Notes: a model not told the origin generated them from the sequence alone. A stretch of DNA of 60,543 nt from Bacteroidales bacterium (GCA_031275285.1 JAISOY010000063.1:1-60543); one strand, 5' to 3'; counted from the stretch's first letter, positions 10,201 to 18,419 are shown. Translations and numbers: made by a program.

Positions 10201-12694
10201 GGCTGCATCCCCACCCGGCAATGCCGTTACCTGCCTGGCTGTTGTATGTGACCGACAGGGAGGGTTGTAATCCGTTTACTCCGGTGGGGACCGCGATAGG
10301 AATACTGTAAGTGGCTGCACCGGTAGCGCCGACATTGAATGTACCGGCAGTCATCCCTACGGGAGCTGTTTCGGAAGGGTGGTTCCCTTCGGTTGGCAGA
10401 GGATCCGGGTAATGAAAATCATCGGGATAATCGATCTCATATCCTTGTATATTAGTGGTAACCAATCCATTCTGACTGTATCCTTCCGATACGATATAAT
10501 AGGTGCCGGCTTCAAGCCCGGAAATTTTCAGATAGGCCTGCTGCCCGGAGGGACAACCTTCTCCTTCGGGAGTATTTTCGATCCGGCAAAGTGATTCATT
10601 GGTCCTGAGGGTAAGGCTGTTGTTCGCATCAGCGGCAAAATGAAAGTCGGGCTCGAGGACAAATCCTTTGCAGGTTTCGAGGGTGCCTGCTCCGGGATTG
10701 CTGTTCAGTATGGTTGCTTCGTCTACGACAGAAGGGGAATAGGTAGTGATCGAACGGTCATTATAGGCAATAAGGTGGCCGTCCTTATCCAGCAGTTGTA
10801 TATAGGTGCCGGAAATGGACGAATCGTCGCAGTGGGAAATGACCACATCCATTTTTTTGGTAATAATCAGCTTGTAGTAGATATCATTAGAAGGGTTCTG
10901 GGGATCCGTATTGGTGAAATCGTTGGTATCCTGAGGATCGCTGTATTGAAATCCGGTATGGTATTCCCCGGAATTAATGGGACTGTCCAGGCGGTCGCCC
11001 CTGAAAAAGCCTTTAATGGTGGTTTTCATGGAGCCGGAGGAGGCCGATAAAGATTTAGACACCACATAGTAAGAACCGGGTGTCAGCTTTAAATGGGTCA
11101 GGGTGGCATATTGCGGACAGCTTTCCGTATCATCCCTGCTTTCTGCAATCACATTCCCGGATGCATCGAACAGGGCAATATAGGTGTTCCCGGAAATTCC
11201 GGAACCGCAGTGGCTGATCTCTATGTCCACGGGCTTGTCAATCCGGAACTGGTAAAAAACATCTGTCCCCGGAACTGCGGTATACTGTTCCGTGAAATCT
11301 TCTATTTGTTGTGTATCTTCATAGGTAAAATCTCCTGAGTAGGTGTCTGTAAGAAAAGGGTTAAGGATGTTGTCCCCGTAAATATCATACATGGTGTAAT
11401 AGCTATCTTCCGCTATCATCCTGGATTCCCACCCGTAGGCGCCCATATCGCACCTGGCGGTACCTTTTCCGAACCGGTCGTTCCATTCGCTGCCCGGATC
11501 GCCGGCATCGATACAGGGGGAGGAATCGCTCAGATCATAAATGGGTATCCGGGAATAGAAAATACTTTTGAATTCCGGATCGGAACCAATCAGATGATCG
11601 AGATATATCCGGCTGTCTTCTTCGTAAATGGGCCAGTTACTTAGGTGGCTATAAGACACGGAAGCGGTTCCGGCCATGCCGTATATAACTATTTCCTGTT
11701 CAATACTCCAGTTAAAGATAATGCTATTGTACAGATAAAGATAAGCTGGTCCGCCTGAAGAAATGGAAAAAGTGTGTGTACCTTTATTGTCTGTGATGGT
11801 AGCATTACGGATCTCTGCTACTCCGTACCCGGAAGTGGGTGGTTCCAGGAGAACCACTGGTCCTCCGCCTGCATTGTTGTTGTACAGCAGCGAATTGTAC
11901 AGTGCGAAATAAAAAGTCCCGCCGGTATCGATCGCCTGTCCGGAGTTTTGCTTAATGATAAGGTGTGAAAGATAGGGATAGGCATTGGAGATGTTTATAC
12001 CGGTGGTTCCCCGCATCAGGGTCATTCCGTGGATTTCCGGCGACCCGCCGGAGATATTCAATACCGGGGTCGGATCGAAACCGTACGAATCCAGGATAAC
12101 GGCATAGGGGCAATACAGGTTGCCTATCAGATAGATATCCTTATTTTCCAGGATAACGTAGCCGTTATATTTGCCGTCTTCTATTTTTACGGCATCGCCT
12201 GATGAGGCTGCATCAACGGCCCTCTGTATGCTGCGGAACGGCGCCTGTGACGTTCCCGGATTATTGTCGTTGCCTGCCGGGGATACATACCATTGAAAAG
12301 TAACAGGTAACTCGTCGGGATATCCTACGGAAAGCGTTCTGCTTTGCATGGTGCGCTTACCGCTTTCTGTCAACTGCCCGATCTCGGATTTCAGTTGCGC
12401 TAACTGCTGTCCGGAAATGGACGGGTCTTTGGTTGCGGAAAACTTTTGCAGGATTTGTTTCATTTTCACCGTGTCGCATCCTACGCCTGCCATGGACGAT
12501 ATCTTACTGATCAGTTCATCGTCGGCTGATAGGGACTGTAACCGGGTTGTTTCCTGTTTTTGCCCGTTTACAGGGATATACGGACATAAAATAACAATAC
12601 AGTATAAAATAATATTTCTGATATGGGTAGATATACAGGTGCTCATTATTGAATGGTTGAGTGGTTGGTGGCTCATAGTAAATGTATTTATCAT
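4283..12694 (-). CDS. Rhs/YD-repeat polymorphic toxin with papain/C39-like tip
   Basis: Predicted 2803 residues, secreted (hydrophobic segment about residues 25-44). In order: a right-handed beta-helix part (DUF1565-like, from about 135, GNDNNPGTSQAPFRSIQ); two or three repeated beta-sandwich units (about 465-755); an SpvB-like start (about 780, GTFNVGATGAATYSIPIAVP); FG-GAP/VCBS calcium-loop repeats (about 1090-1470, e.g. DFNGDGMNDLLV); a TcdB-middle-like part; many YD repeats (about 1665-2270); the Rhs core (about 2376-2485, DHLGSIVKLTD to DPSGEW); then a Gly/Ala-rich linker and the toxin. The toxin has RRNCLAAN, GHSVTI and IADPRNGG, suggesting Cys2663, His2747 and Asp2777 as a papain-fold triad. 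This resembles the SpvB/TcB-Rhs cocoon proteins. Whether it leaves the cell by T9SS or another route is not shown here. ATG 12694 is used; an ATG at 12646 would also keep the signal peptide. Confidence 0.9.
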   Translation of the reverse strand: MINTFTMSHQPLNHSIMSTCISTHIRNIILYCIVILCPYIPVNGQKQETTRLQSLSADDELISKISSMAGVGCDTVKMKQILQKFSATKDPSISGQQLAQLKSEIGQLTESGKRTMQSRTLSVGYPDELPVTFQWYVSPAGNDNNPGTSQAPFRSIQRAVDAASSGDAVKIEDGKYNGYVILENKDIYLIGNLYCPYAVILDSYGFDPTPVLNISGGSPEIHGMTLMRGTTGINISNAYPYLSHLIIKQNSGQAIDTGGTFYFALYNSLLYNNNAGGGPVVLLEPPTSGYGVAEIRNATITDNKGTHTFSISSGGPAYLYLYNSIIFNWSIEQEIVIYGMAGTASVSYSHLSNWPIYEEDSRIYLDHLIGSDPEFKSIFYSRIPIYDLSDSSPCIDAGDPGSEWNDRFGKGTARCDMGAYGWESRMIAEDSYYTMYDIYGDNILNPFLTDTYSGDFTYEDTQQIEDFTEQYTAVPGTDVFYQFRIDKPVDIEISHCGSGISGNTYIALFDASGNVIAESRDDTESCPQYATLTHLKLTPGSYYVVSKSLSASSGSMKTTIKGFFRGDRLDSPINSGEYHTGFQYSDPQDTNDFTNTDPQNPSNDIYYKLIITKKMDVVISHCDDSSISGTYIQLLDKDGHLIAYNDRSITTYSPSVVDEATILNSNPGAGTLETCKGFVLEPDFHFAADANNSLTLRTNESLCRIENTPEGEGCPSGQQAYLKISGLEAGTYYIVSEGYSQNGLVTTNIQGYEIDYPDDFHYPDPLPTEGNHPSETAPVGMTAGTFNVGATGAATYSIPIAVPTGVNGLQPSLSVTYNSQAGNGIAGWGCSLSGISAITRRPKTIYHDGKAGPVEYEYNEHMDLSLDGQVLIRNGISAGVNTVFYPESDPYTAVVLRGSISDPWFEVITKDGTIYRYGSTLSSKQGSGRTHTWYLDRVTDPYGNYMSYSYSPVNQYIYLTGITYGYNTNITRATSHNVTLEYETRPDITPFYLRTTRGEMNRRLKKITTKTGSEIFREYHFAYSNADQFSRLASVTEKNGSGEALKPVTFQWSTYGSSNDHTVQNLTLYSSINPFKSQIFATADLNGDGISDIIGITPGYDSLSVRGTLSQQFISEKTPDGSYRYISDYPKLLPQSYQFNNWTQQVEQMAFNPLGDGKQYLLAPVYPDNMTGGPKVMFYVYNHENVNGNPSVPQVVPTPYDRNGILDLTASSELPAYATGDIDNDGKEEIIYIEKGARDGYYPAKIGKLEKLDGIHKPVFKSWTDRRLDLPSKPEKIFIADFNGDGMNDLLVFYSGGHTLYFNQGSSKSYFDDNRKETPSYTANKYSALQVGDFNGDGLPDLILNNTDDPDWYFLLNQGNGTFIRGSEPAITLPDMHDHDFTAKDNHRFSCMVLDLDFDGKSDVVITKGIYDQESTWGNFREVKTIWLRSTGSTLTPIVPPVVSSFEDNGNNAFFIAGDFNGDGHSEIANYGHNCFIGGTTGREWRVYQRNGLQPENGLLTSLTDGMGHQTSIGYANFTDPDFYTKGVGGIYPVMDIQPAMMAVKEVTVPDGVGGTSVTTYKYEGLKIHLTGKGLLGLTKTKATNDISGMTVESGIRSWNERYTPKTVYQRTLLGDKIIDSTRIVYALIDKGPNQYFTHPGIQVKKDEYGNMVTIARTYDDNGNITREKTKYGTNDNMYQTTYYSDYVPTVGIWIPHKPQKITMVQKHPDDLDSCVVRTEYTYDGSKNHILSRKDNAHAGDKAVTTLYTYDTWGNALSETVSATGVPTTSRKFEYDRSGRFPVRKSFVPASSAASYIYDTWGNMLTETDETNSADKFTTTHTYDGWGRRTATITHDGHKQTYSTGWGSSLSRKYYTLTQGNGIPWVKTWYDASGRETKTETIGPEGMPISSVKAYDEKGLVKADTTVQGALTTWAGYLYDPQGRKTEESYSNGKNVSYTYGNRIVTTLVNRGEENPETYTRTYDAWGNVKTSSDPADEVSYTYYSNGKPAFITAGQGTTSARFEMEYDGVGNQTALVDPNAGRIEYRYDALGRVIRQKDAKGQIQGTAYDALGRVVADTLGNEITQYTYVPSGNGIYQLQKVQADDKSISYTYDRFGRVVTEKRQMDGESDLHFAFSYDAFDRLKKTTYPEGFEIINDYDAYGNRVKVTAGAQPIWELAGYTGRVTTAILGSNMTSVTTRDEQGLLTGLRTSIGNTDIRHFTYRFNSSSGNLESRTGMVPKTESFEYDHNRLHVVKHDDEEKMKIEYEANGNIKTKTGLGSYDYHPSRVHAVEYVDNTGDLLNWRGQTIEYTAFHKASNIKDTTENDEALELDIIYGPEQQRWKSELKKDGIVIKSTIFAGDYEKITENGITRHLYYISGGDGLAAVYVKQAGEQDKTYYAHTDHLGSIVKLTDNNGNPVFQASYDAWGLQTLSESNTFTFHRGYTGHEHLPEFGLINMNGRMYHPVLGRFLSPDPFVQAPEYSQNFNRYSYCLNNPLVYTDPSGEWIHLLAGALIGGISNWATNGANFTWEGLGYFGVGALTGALSAGVGVGAQTASSGASFWAGFVGNPQGISTILNVGYTSSFFHGAMTGGLSGFTGGFGISFGNSLLKGESLKDAFGGGLTAGLISGLSGALVSGISDGIIASAQGRHFWRGGKIYKGTMADQSTVLGTPVGQRGRRNCLAANVEYIDRSFGGDLSQESVRNWMGGDPDLDLLIDGLIWDKYMLESGHKVIGVDARSVSLGEISRSMNQGARVSVNLRTDNGHSVTIRSIQMKAITKPNGDLLRKRIFYYIADPRNGGQTFRLSSKDISNAYNIFFIYP

Positions 12695-12707
12695 AGATAT
12701 GATTTCT

Positions 12708-14282
12708 TTATTGCTTGATAATTTTCCATACGCCGGCTTCCTTGCCCAGGATCAACCGCATCAGGTAGGTACCCGCAGGTAACTCCGGAATGTCCAGCTG
12801 GTTGGAGCCGGAAAGGTTCGCCCAATGGCGGACAGGGGAACCGCTGCTGTTGTACAGGTAGATCATCGAGCCGGAGGGAATCTCACCGGTAATGTCTACC
12901 CTCAGGTCACCCCTGGTGGGGTTGGGGTAGATGGTGACTTTATTCTCTTGTAGCTGTTCTTCGACAGGCGTCGGCACCGGGGTATCCCAATCGGCCTCTT
13001 CCCACTGGTAATCCTGCATATTTCCTGATTTTAAACGGCTGAAACTTTGTGCCTGGCTCACCAGTATTTTCTCGCGGCTTTTCATATTGCCGGAGGGATC
13101 GTAGCTGAAACGTACTTTACGGATGGTGGGAAGGGTTTCCTGGTAGGGTTGTGCGGTAACCTGTCCGCCGTAAGCGCCCAGGTCGTTGCGGACGGTACCG
13201 CGGGAGGGCGGGGCGTTCAGGTCGTTCCATCCGGCTGCCGGATCTCCCATGTCGATGCACGGGGAACCGGCCGTCAACTGGTACTTGCCTGAAGGGGGGT
13301 CCACAAAACCGGGAACGACATTGATGATCCCGGCGCCGGTGTTGATCGTTCCGCTGTGCCGGAAGATACTCCCGCTGCCACCCTTGATGTTGGTGTAGCT
13401 GACGTTAAGGATCGAGGCGCTGACTTCCAGTTCGTTCGCATAGGAGGAATTGTACAGGATACTGTTCTTTACTTCAAGGGTGGAGTTGGAAGAGACAAGG
13501 ATCGAAGCGCGCTCGCTGCCTTGCCCATCGGACAGTGTCACATTGTGGAAACGGGCATTGCTGATGTTATTGTGGATACGCACGTCCAGACCTCCAAAAC
13601 TGGTGTTGCCGTAGATGAGCACATTGCGGACTGTGGGGGCGGAACTGTGCAGGGCGGCGAGGGCAGAAACGCTGCTGGCCGTATTGCCGGTGATGACCAG
13701 GTCGGAGAGTACCGGGTTGGCATTATCAAACAGGTAGATACCGGCGCCATGGTGGTCGGGGTAAACGGTGGAAACGGCGCTGCCACCGGTCAGCGTGAAA
13801 CCGCACAGCAAGGTACTGGCAGTTTCCCTGCGGGTCATGGTGATGACCCGTCCACGGCCTTCGGCATCGATGATGGTGGACATGGGATCGTGGGGGTTAC
13901 CGACTACCTGAACGCTCTTGCCGTTGAAATCGAGGCATTCGGTGTAGCGGCCTTCGCCCACCTTGATGCCCTGTCCGCTGGTGGAACGGTTGATGGCGTA
14001 CTGGATGGTACGGAAAGGAGCCGTTTCGGTGCCGGGGTTACTGTCGCTGCCATCCACGGAAACGTACCAGTGGTAAGCCGATGGAAGGGAAAGCATGCTC
14101 ATGCGGGTGGACTCCGTATAACCGGTCAGCTGAAGCTGTTGCATCCTTTGCTGGAAACTGCGCTTGATGGCGGTGGAATCGCTCTGCGCATGCAAACCGG
14201 ACAGCAGAAAGAAAAAAATGATACTGCAGGAACATATACATACCTGCTTACTTCGTAATAAATGTTTTCGGTCTTGTCTCAT
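12708..14282 (-). CDS. Secreted beta-helix protein with T9SS type A sorting domain
   Basis: About 524 residues from MRQDRKHLLR (ATG at 14280-14282); the frame is open further upstream but the signal peptide sits right behind this ATG. A DUF1565-like right-handed beta-helix follows (SNPGTETAPFRTIQYAI), ending with GSPCIDMGDPAAGWND and LGAYGG, like the N-terminal part of the adjacent Rhs protein. Next comes a short YD-like strand (FSYDPSGNMKSREKI) and a C-terminal T9SS type A domain beginning TIYPNPTRGDLRVDI and ending in a basic tail. The protein is expected on the surface or outside the cell by type IX secretion. It precedes the Rhs gene by 13 bp, so the two are probably co-transcribed and may be partners. 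Confidence 0.85.
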   Translation of the reverse strand: MRQDRKHLLRSKQVCICSCSIIFFFLLSGLHAQSDSTAIKRSFQQRMQQLQLTGYTESTRMSMLSLPSAYHWYVSVDGSDSNPGTETAPFRTIQYAINRSTSGQGIKVGEGRYTECLDFNGKSVQVVGNPHDPMSTIIDAEGRGRVITMTRRETASTLLCGFTLTGGSAVSTVYPDHHGAGIYLFDNANPVLSDLVITGNTASSVSALAALHSSAPTVRNVLIYGNTSFGGLDVRIHNNISNARFHNVTLSDGQGSERASILVSSNSTLEVKNSILYNSSYANELEVSASILNVSYTNIKGGSGSIFRHSGTINTGAGIINVVPGFVDPPSGKYQLTAGSPCIDMGDPAAGWNDLNAPPSRGTVRNDLGAYGGQVTAQPYQETLPTIRKVRFSYDPSGNMKSREKILVSQAQSFSRLKSGNMQDYQWEEADWDTPVPTPVEEQLQENKVTIYPNPTRGDLRVDITGEIPSGSMIYLYNSSGSPVRHWANLSGSNQLDIPELPAGTYLMRLILGKEAGVWKIIKQ

Positions 14283-14484
14283 GGTTAAAATATATTTACA
14301 TTTTAGTATTGCATCATCCCTATAGAGCAATAATGACCCAATGTCAGCCCTACTACCGGATAAACAAACCTCATTCAAGTAATACTGTTTTCCCCGGTAT
14401 ACTTTTGCAATCAGTGTCTTCCCGCGCTTTTAGTTTAATAAATATTTCTCCTCAAAGACTACTGCAAAAGTTAGCACTACAAGA

Positions 14485-14492
14485 CAAATATA
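14485..14492 (-). promoter_or_regulatory. Possible -7 element (TATATTTG) for the Rhs operon
   Basis: On the minus strand TATATTTG matches the Bacteroidetes TAnnTTTG -7 consensus, about 200 nt before the T9SS/beta-helix gene. I find no clear TTTG at the -33 position. Confidence 0.3.
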
Positions 14493-14572
14493 ATCCTCAA
14501 ATAAGAAAAAACGAAATTTTTATATGTATTTTTCTTTCTTACAATGAAAAAAAATACCAAATCACTGTAAGA

Positions 14573-15063
14573 CAATGATTTTTATTTCAATTATTTTTTC
14601 AATTATTCACTAAATAGTTCTCCGGTATTCGTCATCACAGGAAAATAATGATAGACTTTTTATATAATTACTGATGTTATGCAGAGATTAGATTTTTATT
14701 CCCAAAATAAGCGTTTCGCCATGAAATGTCATGTTATTTTAACCCAATGGCTTCAGCCTTGGGAAATGAAAACAAATTCGGACAAATCGGGCTGCAAGCC
14801 CAGGTTAACTGGCTAACCTGGGCTTGCAGCCCGGAGAATCAAAAATGATCAATATCCCGAGACGTTGCCGTCGGGCTAAATTAAAACGGACTTACAGTCC
14901 TTGATATATTGATATTTGAAAGCAATATTATCAAAATCACTCCTATGTGTAATGATCATGTTAATAGATAAGATAACCTAAGCGGATTATTGCGTAACAT
15001 CAGATAATTACGGATTTTCAAAACATTTATTCATATTTTTAAGACAGAATTACCTTCGGATGA
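14573..15063. other. Gene-free stretch with a cluster of four palindromes (14743-14900)
   Basis: No coding frame is convincing here. Four hairpins follow one another: CCCAATGGCTTCAGCCTTGGG (14743-14763, one bulge), a perfect 20-bp inverted repeat with a 6-nt loop (14788-14807 with 14814-14833), CCCGAGACGTTGCCGTCGGG (14856-14875, with bulge) and GGACT-TAC-AGTCC (14888-14900). The GC-rich arms stand out from AT-rich surroundings. They look like REP-type palindromes; none is followed by a T-run, so they are not ordinary terminators. The cluster lies between two minus-strand genes. Confidence 0.7.
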
Positions 15064-16581
15064 TCATTTGGCAACTGTAGTTCCCAGTATATCCTCAATG
15101 TATTTCCGGTCGTTGGCCAGTCGCGGCACCTTATTTTGTCCGCCCAGTTTTCCCGTATTTCTCATCCAGTTGTAGAAAGATCCCTTAGGCATGGATCGTA
15201 CAATCGGCATCCTTAATGTGATGTTGTTGTTTCGTTTGGCTTCATAATCGGAATTCAGCGAACATAAAGCCTGATCGAGTGCCTGAGTGAAACGGGAAAG
15301 ATCATCCGGTTCTTTTTCAAACTCGATCAGCCATTCGTGTGCGCCATTGTTGTCCTGATCCATATATACAGGCCCTGCAGTATATTCGGATATAATGGCC
15401 CCGGTAGTTTTGCAGGCCTCGTGTAACGCTTTTTCCGCATTATCCACAATGATCTCTTCCCCAAAAGCATTGATGTATTGCCTGGTACGGCCAGAAATTT
15501 TTATTTTATGTGGATACAGGGAAGTAAAAGTGACGGTATCGCCGATCATATACCGCCAAAGTCCCCCATTCGTAGAGATCACAATGGCATAATTTTTCCC
15601 GGTTTCCACCTGGTCGATAGTCAGCACTTCAGGAGATTCCTTACCTAACTCGTTCAGCGGGATAAATTCAAAAAACACGTGGTAGTCAAGCATCAGCAAC
15701 ATGCCGCTGTCATCCGGATCATCCTGTAATGCAAAGAATCCTTCCGAAGCATTATAGGTCTCAAAATAATGCATGTTATCGGAAGGGAATAACTTTTCAT
15801 ACTGCTCCCGGTAAGGGGTAAAACTTACACCGCCATGGATAAACAGTTCCATATCCGGCCATACCTCCATGATATGCTGCTTACCGGTACGTTCCAGGAT
15901 ATGTTTCATCAACACCATGTTCCACGAAGGCACCCCGGTAAAGCCGACCACATGCTGCCTGACGGATATTTCCGTGATCAGCTCCAGTTTTTTTTCGAAA
16001 TCTCCCAGCAATGCGATGTCAGAAGGAGGAGTCCGTAATAAGTTGACCCATCTGGGAACATTCTGGATCAATATGGCGGAAAGATCCCCATATAAACTCC
16101 GGTTATCTACATTGTCGATCTGGTGGCTTCCCCCCAGGGTAAGGGTCCTGCCTGTGAAAACCCTGGTTTTCGGGTTTTGTTTCGCATAGACGGCAAGCAC
16201 GTCACGGCCACCCTGGTAATGACATTTGATCAATGCTTCCCGGGTAACCGGTATGAATTTACTTTTATTCCCGGTTGTTCCTGAAGATTTGGCAAACCAT
16301 CTGGTAGAACCCGGCCAAAGGATATTGTCTTTTCCCTCACGGATCCGGTCCACATATGGTTTGATATCTTCATAAGTCTGTAAAGGCAATCTGTCCTGAA
16401 AATCCTTTATATTACGGATACTATTAAAATCATATTGCTTACCCCATTCGGTATCCTTTGCTCTTTTGATCAACCCGGCCCACATCTTTTCCTGTACCAG
16501 TCCGGGATTTTTCTTGAACCGTTCGATCTTTTTTAACCTTCCTGCATTGAAACTATTTACAATAGAGTTGATCAGTGACAT
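15064..16581 (-). CDS. GH3 auxin-responsive-promoter family acyl-adenylate enzyme
   Basis: 505 residues, close to bacterial GH3 family length. The ATP-binding stretch FAKSSGTTGNKSKFIPVT lies near residues 88-105, a second nucleotide-contacting segment YNASEGFFALQDD near 280, and YMIGDTVTFTS followed by KISGRTRQYINAFGEE near 350-380. Plant GH3 enzymes adenylate carboxylic acids such as indole-3-acetate or jasmonate and join them to amino acids. In bacteria the substrates are unknown. No signal peptide, so it is cytoplasmic. It is transcribed away from the indolepyruvate oxidoreductase genes; a shared role in aryl-acid metabolism is possible but only inferred. Confidence 0.88.
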   Translation of the reverse strand: MSLINSIVNSFNAGRLKKIERFKKNPGLVQEKMWAGLIKRAKDTEWGKQYDFNSIRNIKDFQDRLPLQTYEDIKPYVDRIREGKDNILWPGSTRWFAKSSGTTGNKSKFIPVTREALIKCHYQGGRDVLAVYAKQNPKTRVFTGRTLTLGGSHQIDNVDNRSLYGDLSAILIQNVPRWVNLLRTPPSDIALLGDFEKKLELITEISVRQHVVGFTGVPSWNMVLMKHILERTGKQHIMEVWPDMELFIHGGVSFTPYREQYEKLFPSDNMHYFETYNASEGFFALQDDPDDSGMLLMLDYHVFFEFIPLNELGKESPEVLTIDQVETGKNYAIVISTNGGLWRYMIGDTVTFTSLYPHKIKISGRTRQYINAFGEEIIVDNAEKALHEACKTTGAIISEYTAGPVYMDQDNNGAHEWLIEFEKEPDDLSRFTQALDQALCSLNSDYEAKRNNNITLRMPIVRSMPKGSFYNWMRNTGKLGGQNKVPRLANDRKYIEDILGTTVAK

Positions 16582-16782
16582 AAGTCATTGTTAATTAGAT
16601 GAGAAATCAGTTATTTTCATAACAGGTGTTCATACAATTTTATTGCACATAAAATATCCAGGCATCCACCGTAATGATTATTTTATCAACCTTTCATCTG
16701 ATCTTAAAATTGTAAAATAAGATAAAAAGTCTGTCAAAAATATGTATTCTTTGCGAACTACCAAAAATTGATGAATTTCATG

Positions 16783-16790
16783 TAACTTTG
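16783..16790 (+). promoter_or_regulatory. Probable -7 element for the oxidoreductase operon
   Basis: TAACTTTG fits the Bacteroidetes TAnnTTTG consensus, 30 nt before the iorA start codon. The -33 TTTG is not at standard spacing. Confidence 0.45.
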
Positions 16791-16820
16791 CAGCCGAAAA
16801 TTAGAATCTAAAAACAGCAC

Positions 16821-18419
16821 ATGCATAAGGAATTATTATTAGGTGATGAAGTAATAGCCCAGGCGGCTATTGATGCCGGATTGTCCGGAATATATGCTTA
16901 TCCGGGGACTCCCTCCACAGAAATCATGGAATATATCCAATCTTCGCCGGAAGCCGGAGAGAAGCATATTCATTGTTTGTGGTCGGCAAATGAGAAAACA
17001 GCTATGGAAACGGCTTTAGGAATGTCATACTGCGGGAAGCGAACCATGGTATGTATGAAGCATGTTGGAATGAACGTAGCTGCCGATGCATTTATCAATT
17101 CCGCCATCACAGGAGTCAATGGAGGGTTGATCGTGGTTTCGGCAGATGATCCGTCCATGCATTCATCACAAAATGAACAGGATTCACGTTTCTACGGGAA
17201 ATTTGCCATGATTCCGATCCTAGAGCCAGCCAGCCAGCAGGAGGCGTATGATATGGTCTTTTATGGTTTTGATATATCCGAAAAACTGGGTGTTCCTGTA
17301 TTGATGCGGATTACGACACGCATGGCGCATTCGCGGACAGGTGTTGCTTTAAAAACGAAAAGGCCGCAAAATGAATTATCCTTACCGGAAGATCCGCGCC
17401 AGTTTGTTTTATTACCCGGCATTGCACGCCAGCGCTATAAAAAATTACTCAGGCAACAACCGGAATTTGAACAGGAATCGGTATCCTCCGGTTATAATCA
17501 GTTCATAGATGGCCCGGACAAATCCTTAGGCGTGATCACATGCGGCATTGCTCATAATTATCTGATGGAAAATTATCCGGGACAAACATGCCCCTACCCT
17601 GTGGTAAAGGTATCGCAATATCCTGTCCCTGTTTCTTACATCAAACAACTCACCGGTCAATGTAAAAAAATACTGGTCCTTGAAGACGGATATACCCTGG
17701 TGGAAGAACAATTGAAAGGGCTGATACCGAATCCCTCTTTTACCGTTTGCGGACGCCTGGACGGTACCCTTCCCCGCGACGGGGAATTGACCCCGGACAT
17801 TGTCGCCGACGCACTGGGCATGGCCAAAAAGAATCTCTCCCCGGTTCCCGAAATCGTGGTGAATCGTCCCCCGGCCTTATGTAAAGGATGTGGTCATATC
17901 GATATGTACAATGCGCTTAATGATGCCTTGCAGGGACATACTCCCGGACGGGTTTTTTCGGATATCGGTTGTTATACTCTGGGGGCATTGCCTCCTCATC
18001 TGTCCATTAATTCGTGTGTGGACATGGGCGCGTCCATTACCATGGCAAAAGGTGCTGCTGATGCAGGTTTATCTCCCGTAGTTGCCGTCATCGGGGATTC
18101 GACATTCACCCATTCGGGAATGACCGGATTGCTGGATGTATTGATTGAAAATGCGCCTGTCACCATCATCATATCAGACAACCTGACCACAGGGATGACC
18201 GGCGGACAAACCTCTTCCGCTTACGGACTGATTGAAAAGATCTGCCTTGGTTTAGGCTTGCCGGAAGACCGCCTGAAAGTATTGACGCCCCTGAAAAAAT
18301 TCCATGATGAAAATGTAAAAACCCTGAAAGAAGCGCTTCAGCACAAAGGAACCTCCGTCATCGTATTCCGTCGCGAATGTATCCAGACTGCCGCACGGAG
18401 AGCAAGAAGTAAAAAATAA
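16821..18419 (+). CDS. iorA: Indolepyruvate ferredoxin oxidoreductase, alpha subunit
   Basis: 532 residues. The N-terminal pyrimidine-binding thiamine-diphosphate domain shows YAYPGTPSTEIMEYI; the C-terminal domain has CKGCGHIDMYNAL (about residue 354) and the diphosphate-binding GDSTFTHSGMTGLLD with DNLTTGMTGGQ. The enzyme decarboxylates aryl pyruvates from aromatic amino acids to aryl-acetyl-CoA and reduces ferredoxin. Archaeal-type alpha subunits carry two [4Fe-4S] clusters in a C-terminal ferredoxin domain. Here the protein stops at RECIQTAARRARSKK, exactly before that domain, so clusters must come from elsewhere or electron transfer is direct. The beta subunit follows after about 120 bp. 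Confidence 0.88.
   Translation: MHKELLLGDEVIAQAAIDAGLSGIYAYPGTPSTEIMEYIQSSPEAGEKHIHCLWSANEKTAMETALGMSYCGKRTMVCMKHVGMNVAADAFINSAITGVNGGLIVVSADDPSMHSSQNEQDSRFYGKFAMIPILEPASQQEAYDMVFYGFDISEKLGVPVLMRITTRMAHSRTGVALKTKRPQNELSLPEDPRQFVLLPGIARQRYKKLLRQQPEFEQESVSSGYNQFIDGPDKSLGVITCGIAHNYLMENYPGQTCPYPVVKVSQYPVPVSYIKQLTGQCKKILVLEDGYTLVEEQLKGLIPNPSFTVCGRLDGTLPRDGELTPDIVADALGMAKKNLSPVPEIVVNRPPALCKGCGHIDMYNALNDALQGHTPGRVFSDIGCYTLGALPPHLSINSCVDMGASITMAKGAADAGLSPVVAVIGDSTFTHSGMTGLLDVLIENAPVTIIISDNLTTGMTGGQTSSAYGLIEKICLGLGLPEDRLKVLTPLKKFHDENVKTLKEALQHKGTSVIVFRRECIQTAARRARSKK

Noticed and set aside
4283..12694. Type VI secretion link for the Rhs protein
   Set aside because: No VgrG, PAAR, Hcp or other T6SS gene is present and the protein has a signal peptide, unlike T6SS Rhs effectors.
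5732..12782. Many plus-strand frames of 70-144 codons opposite the Rhs gene
   Set aside because: All are antisense to a continuous 2803-codon gene with recognisable domains and none has a motif.
13356..14258. 300-residue open frame on the plus strand
   Set aside because: It is antisense to the beta-helix/T9SS gene, with the Gly/Asp/Val-rich make-up of a shadow frame and no signal or domain; the minus-strand gene is clearly real.
14743..14900. CRISPR-like array or terminator reading of the palindrome cluster
   Set aside because: The stems are not identical, spacers are not regular, no cas gene is in the window, and no T-run follows.
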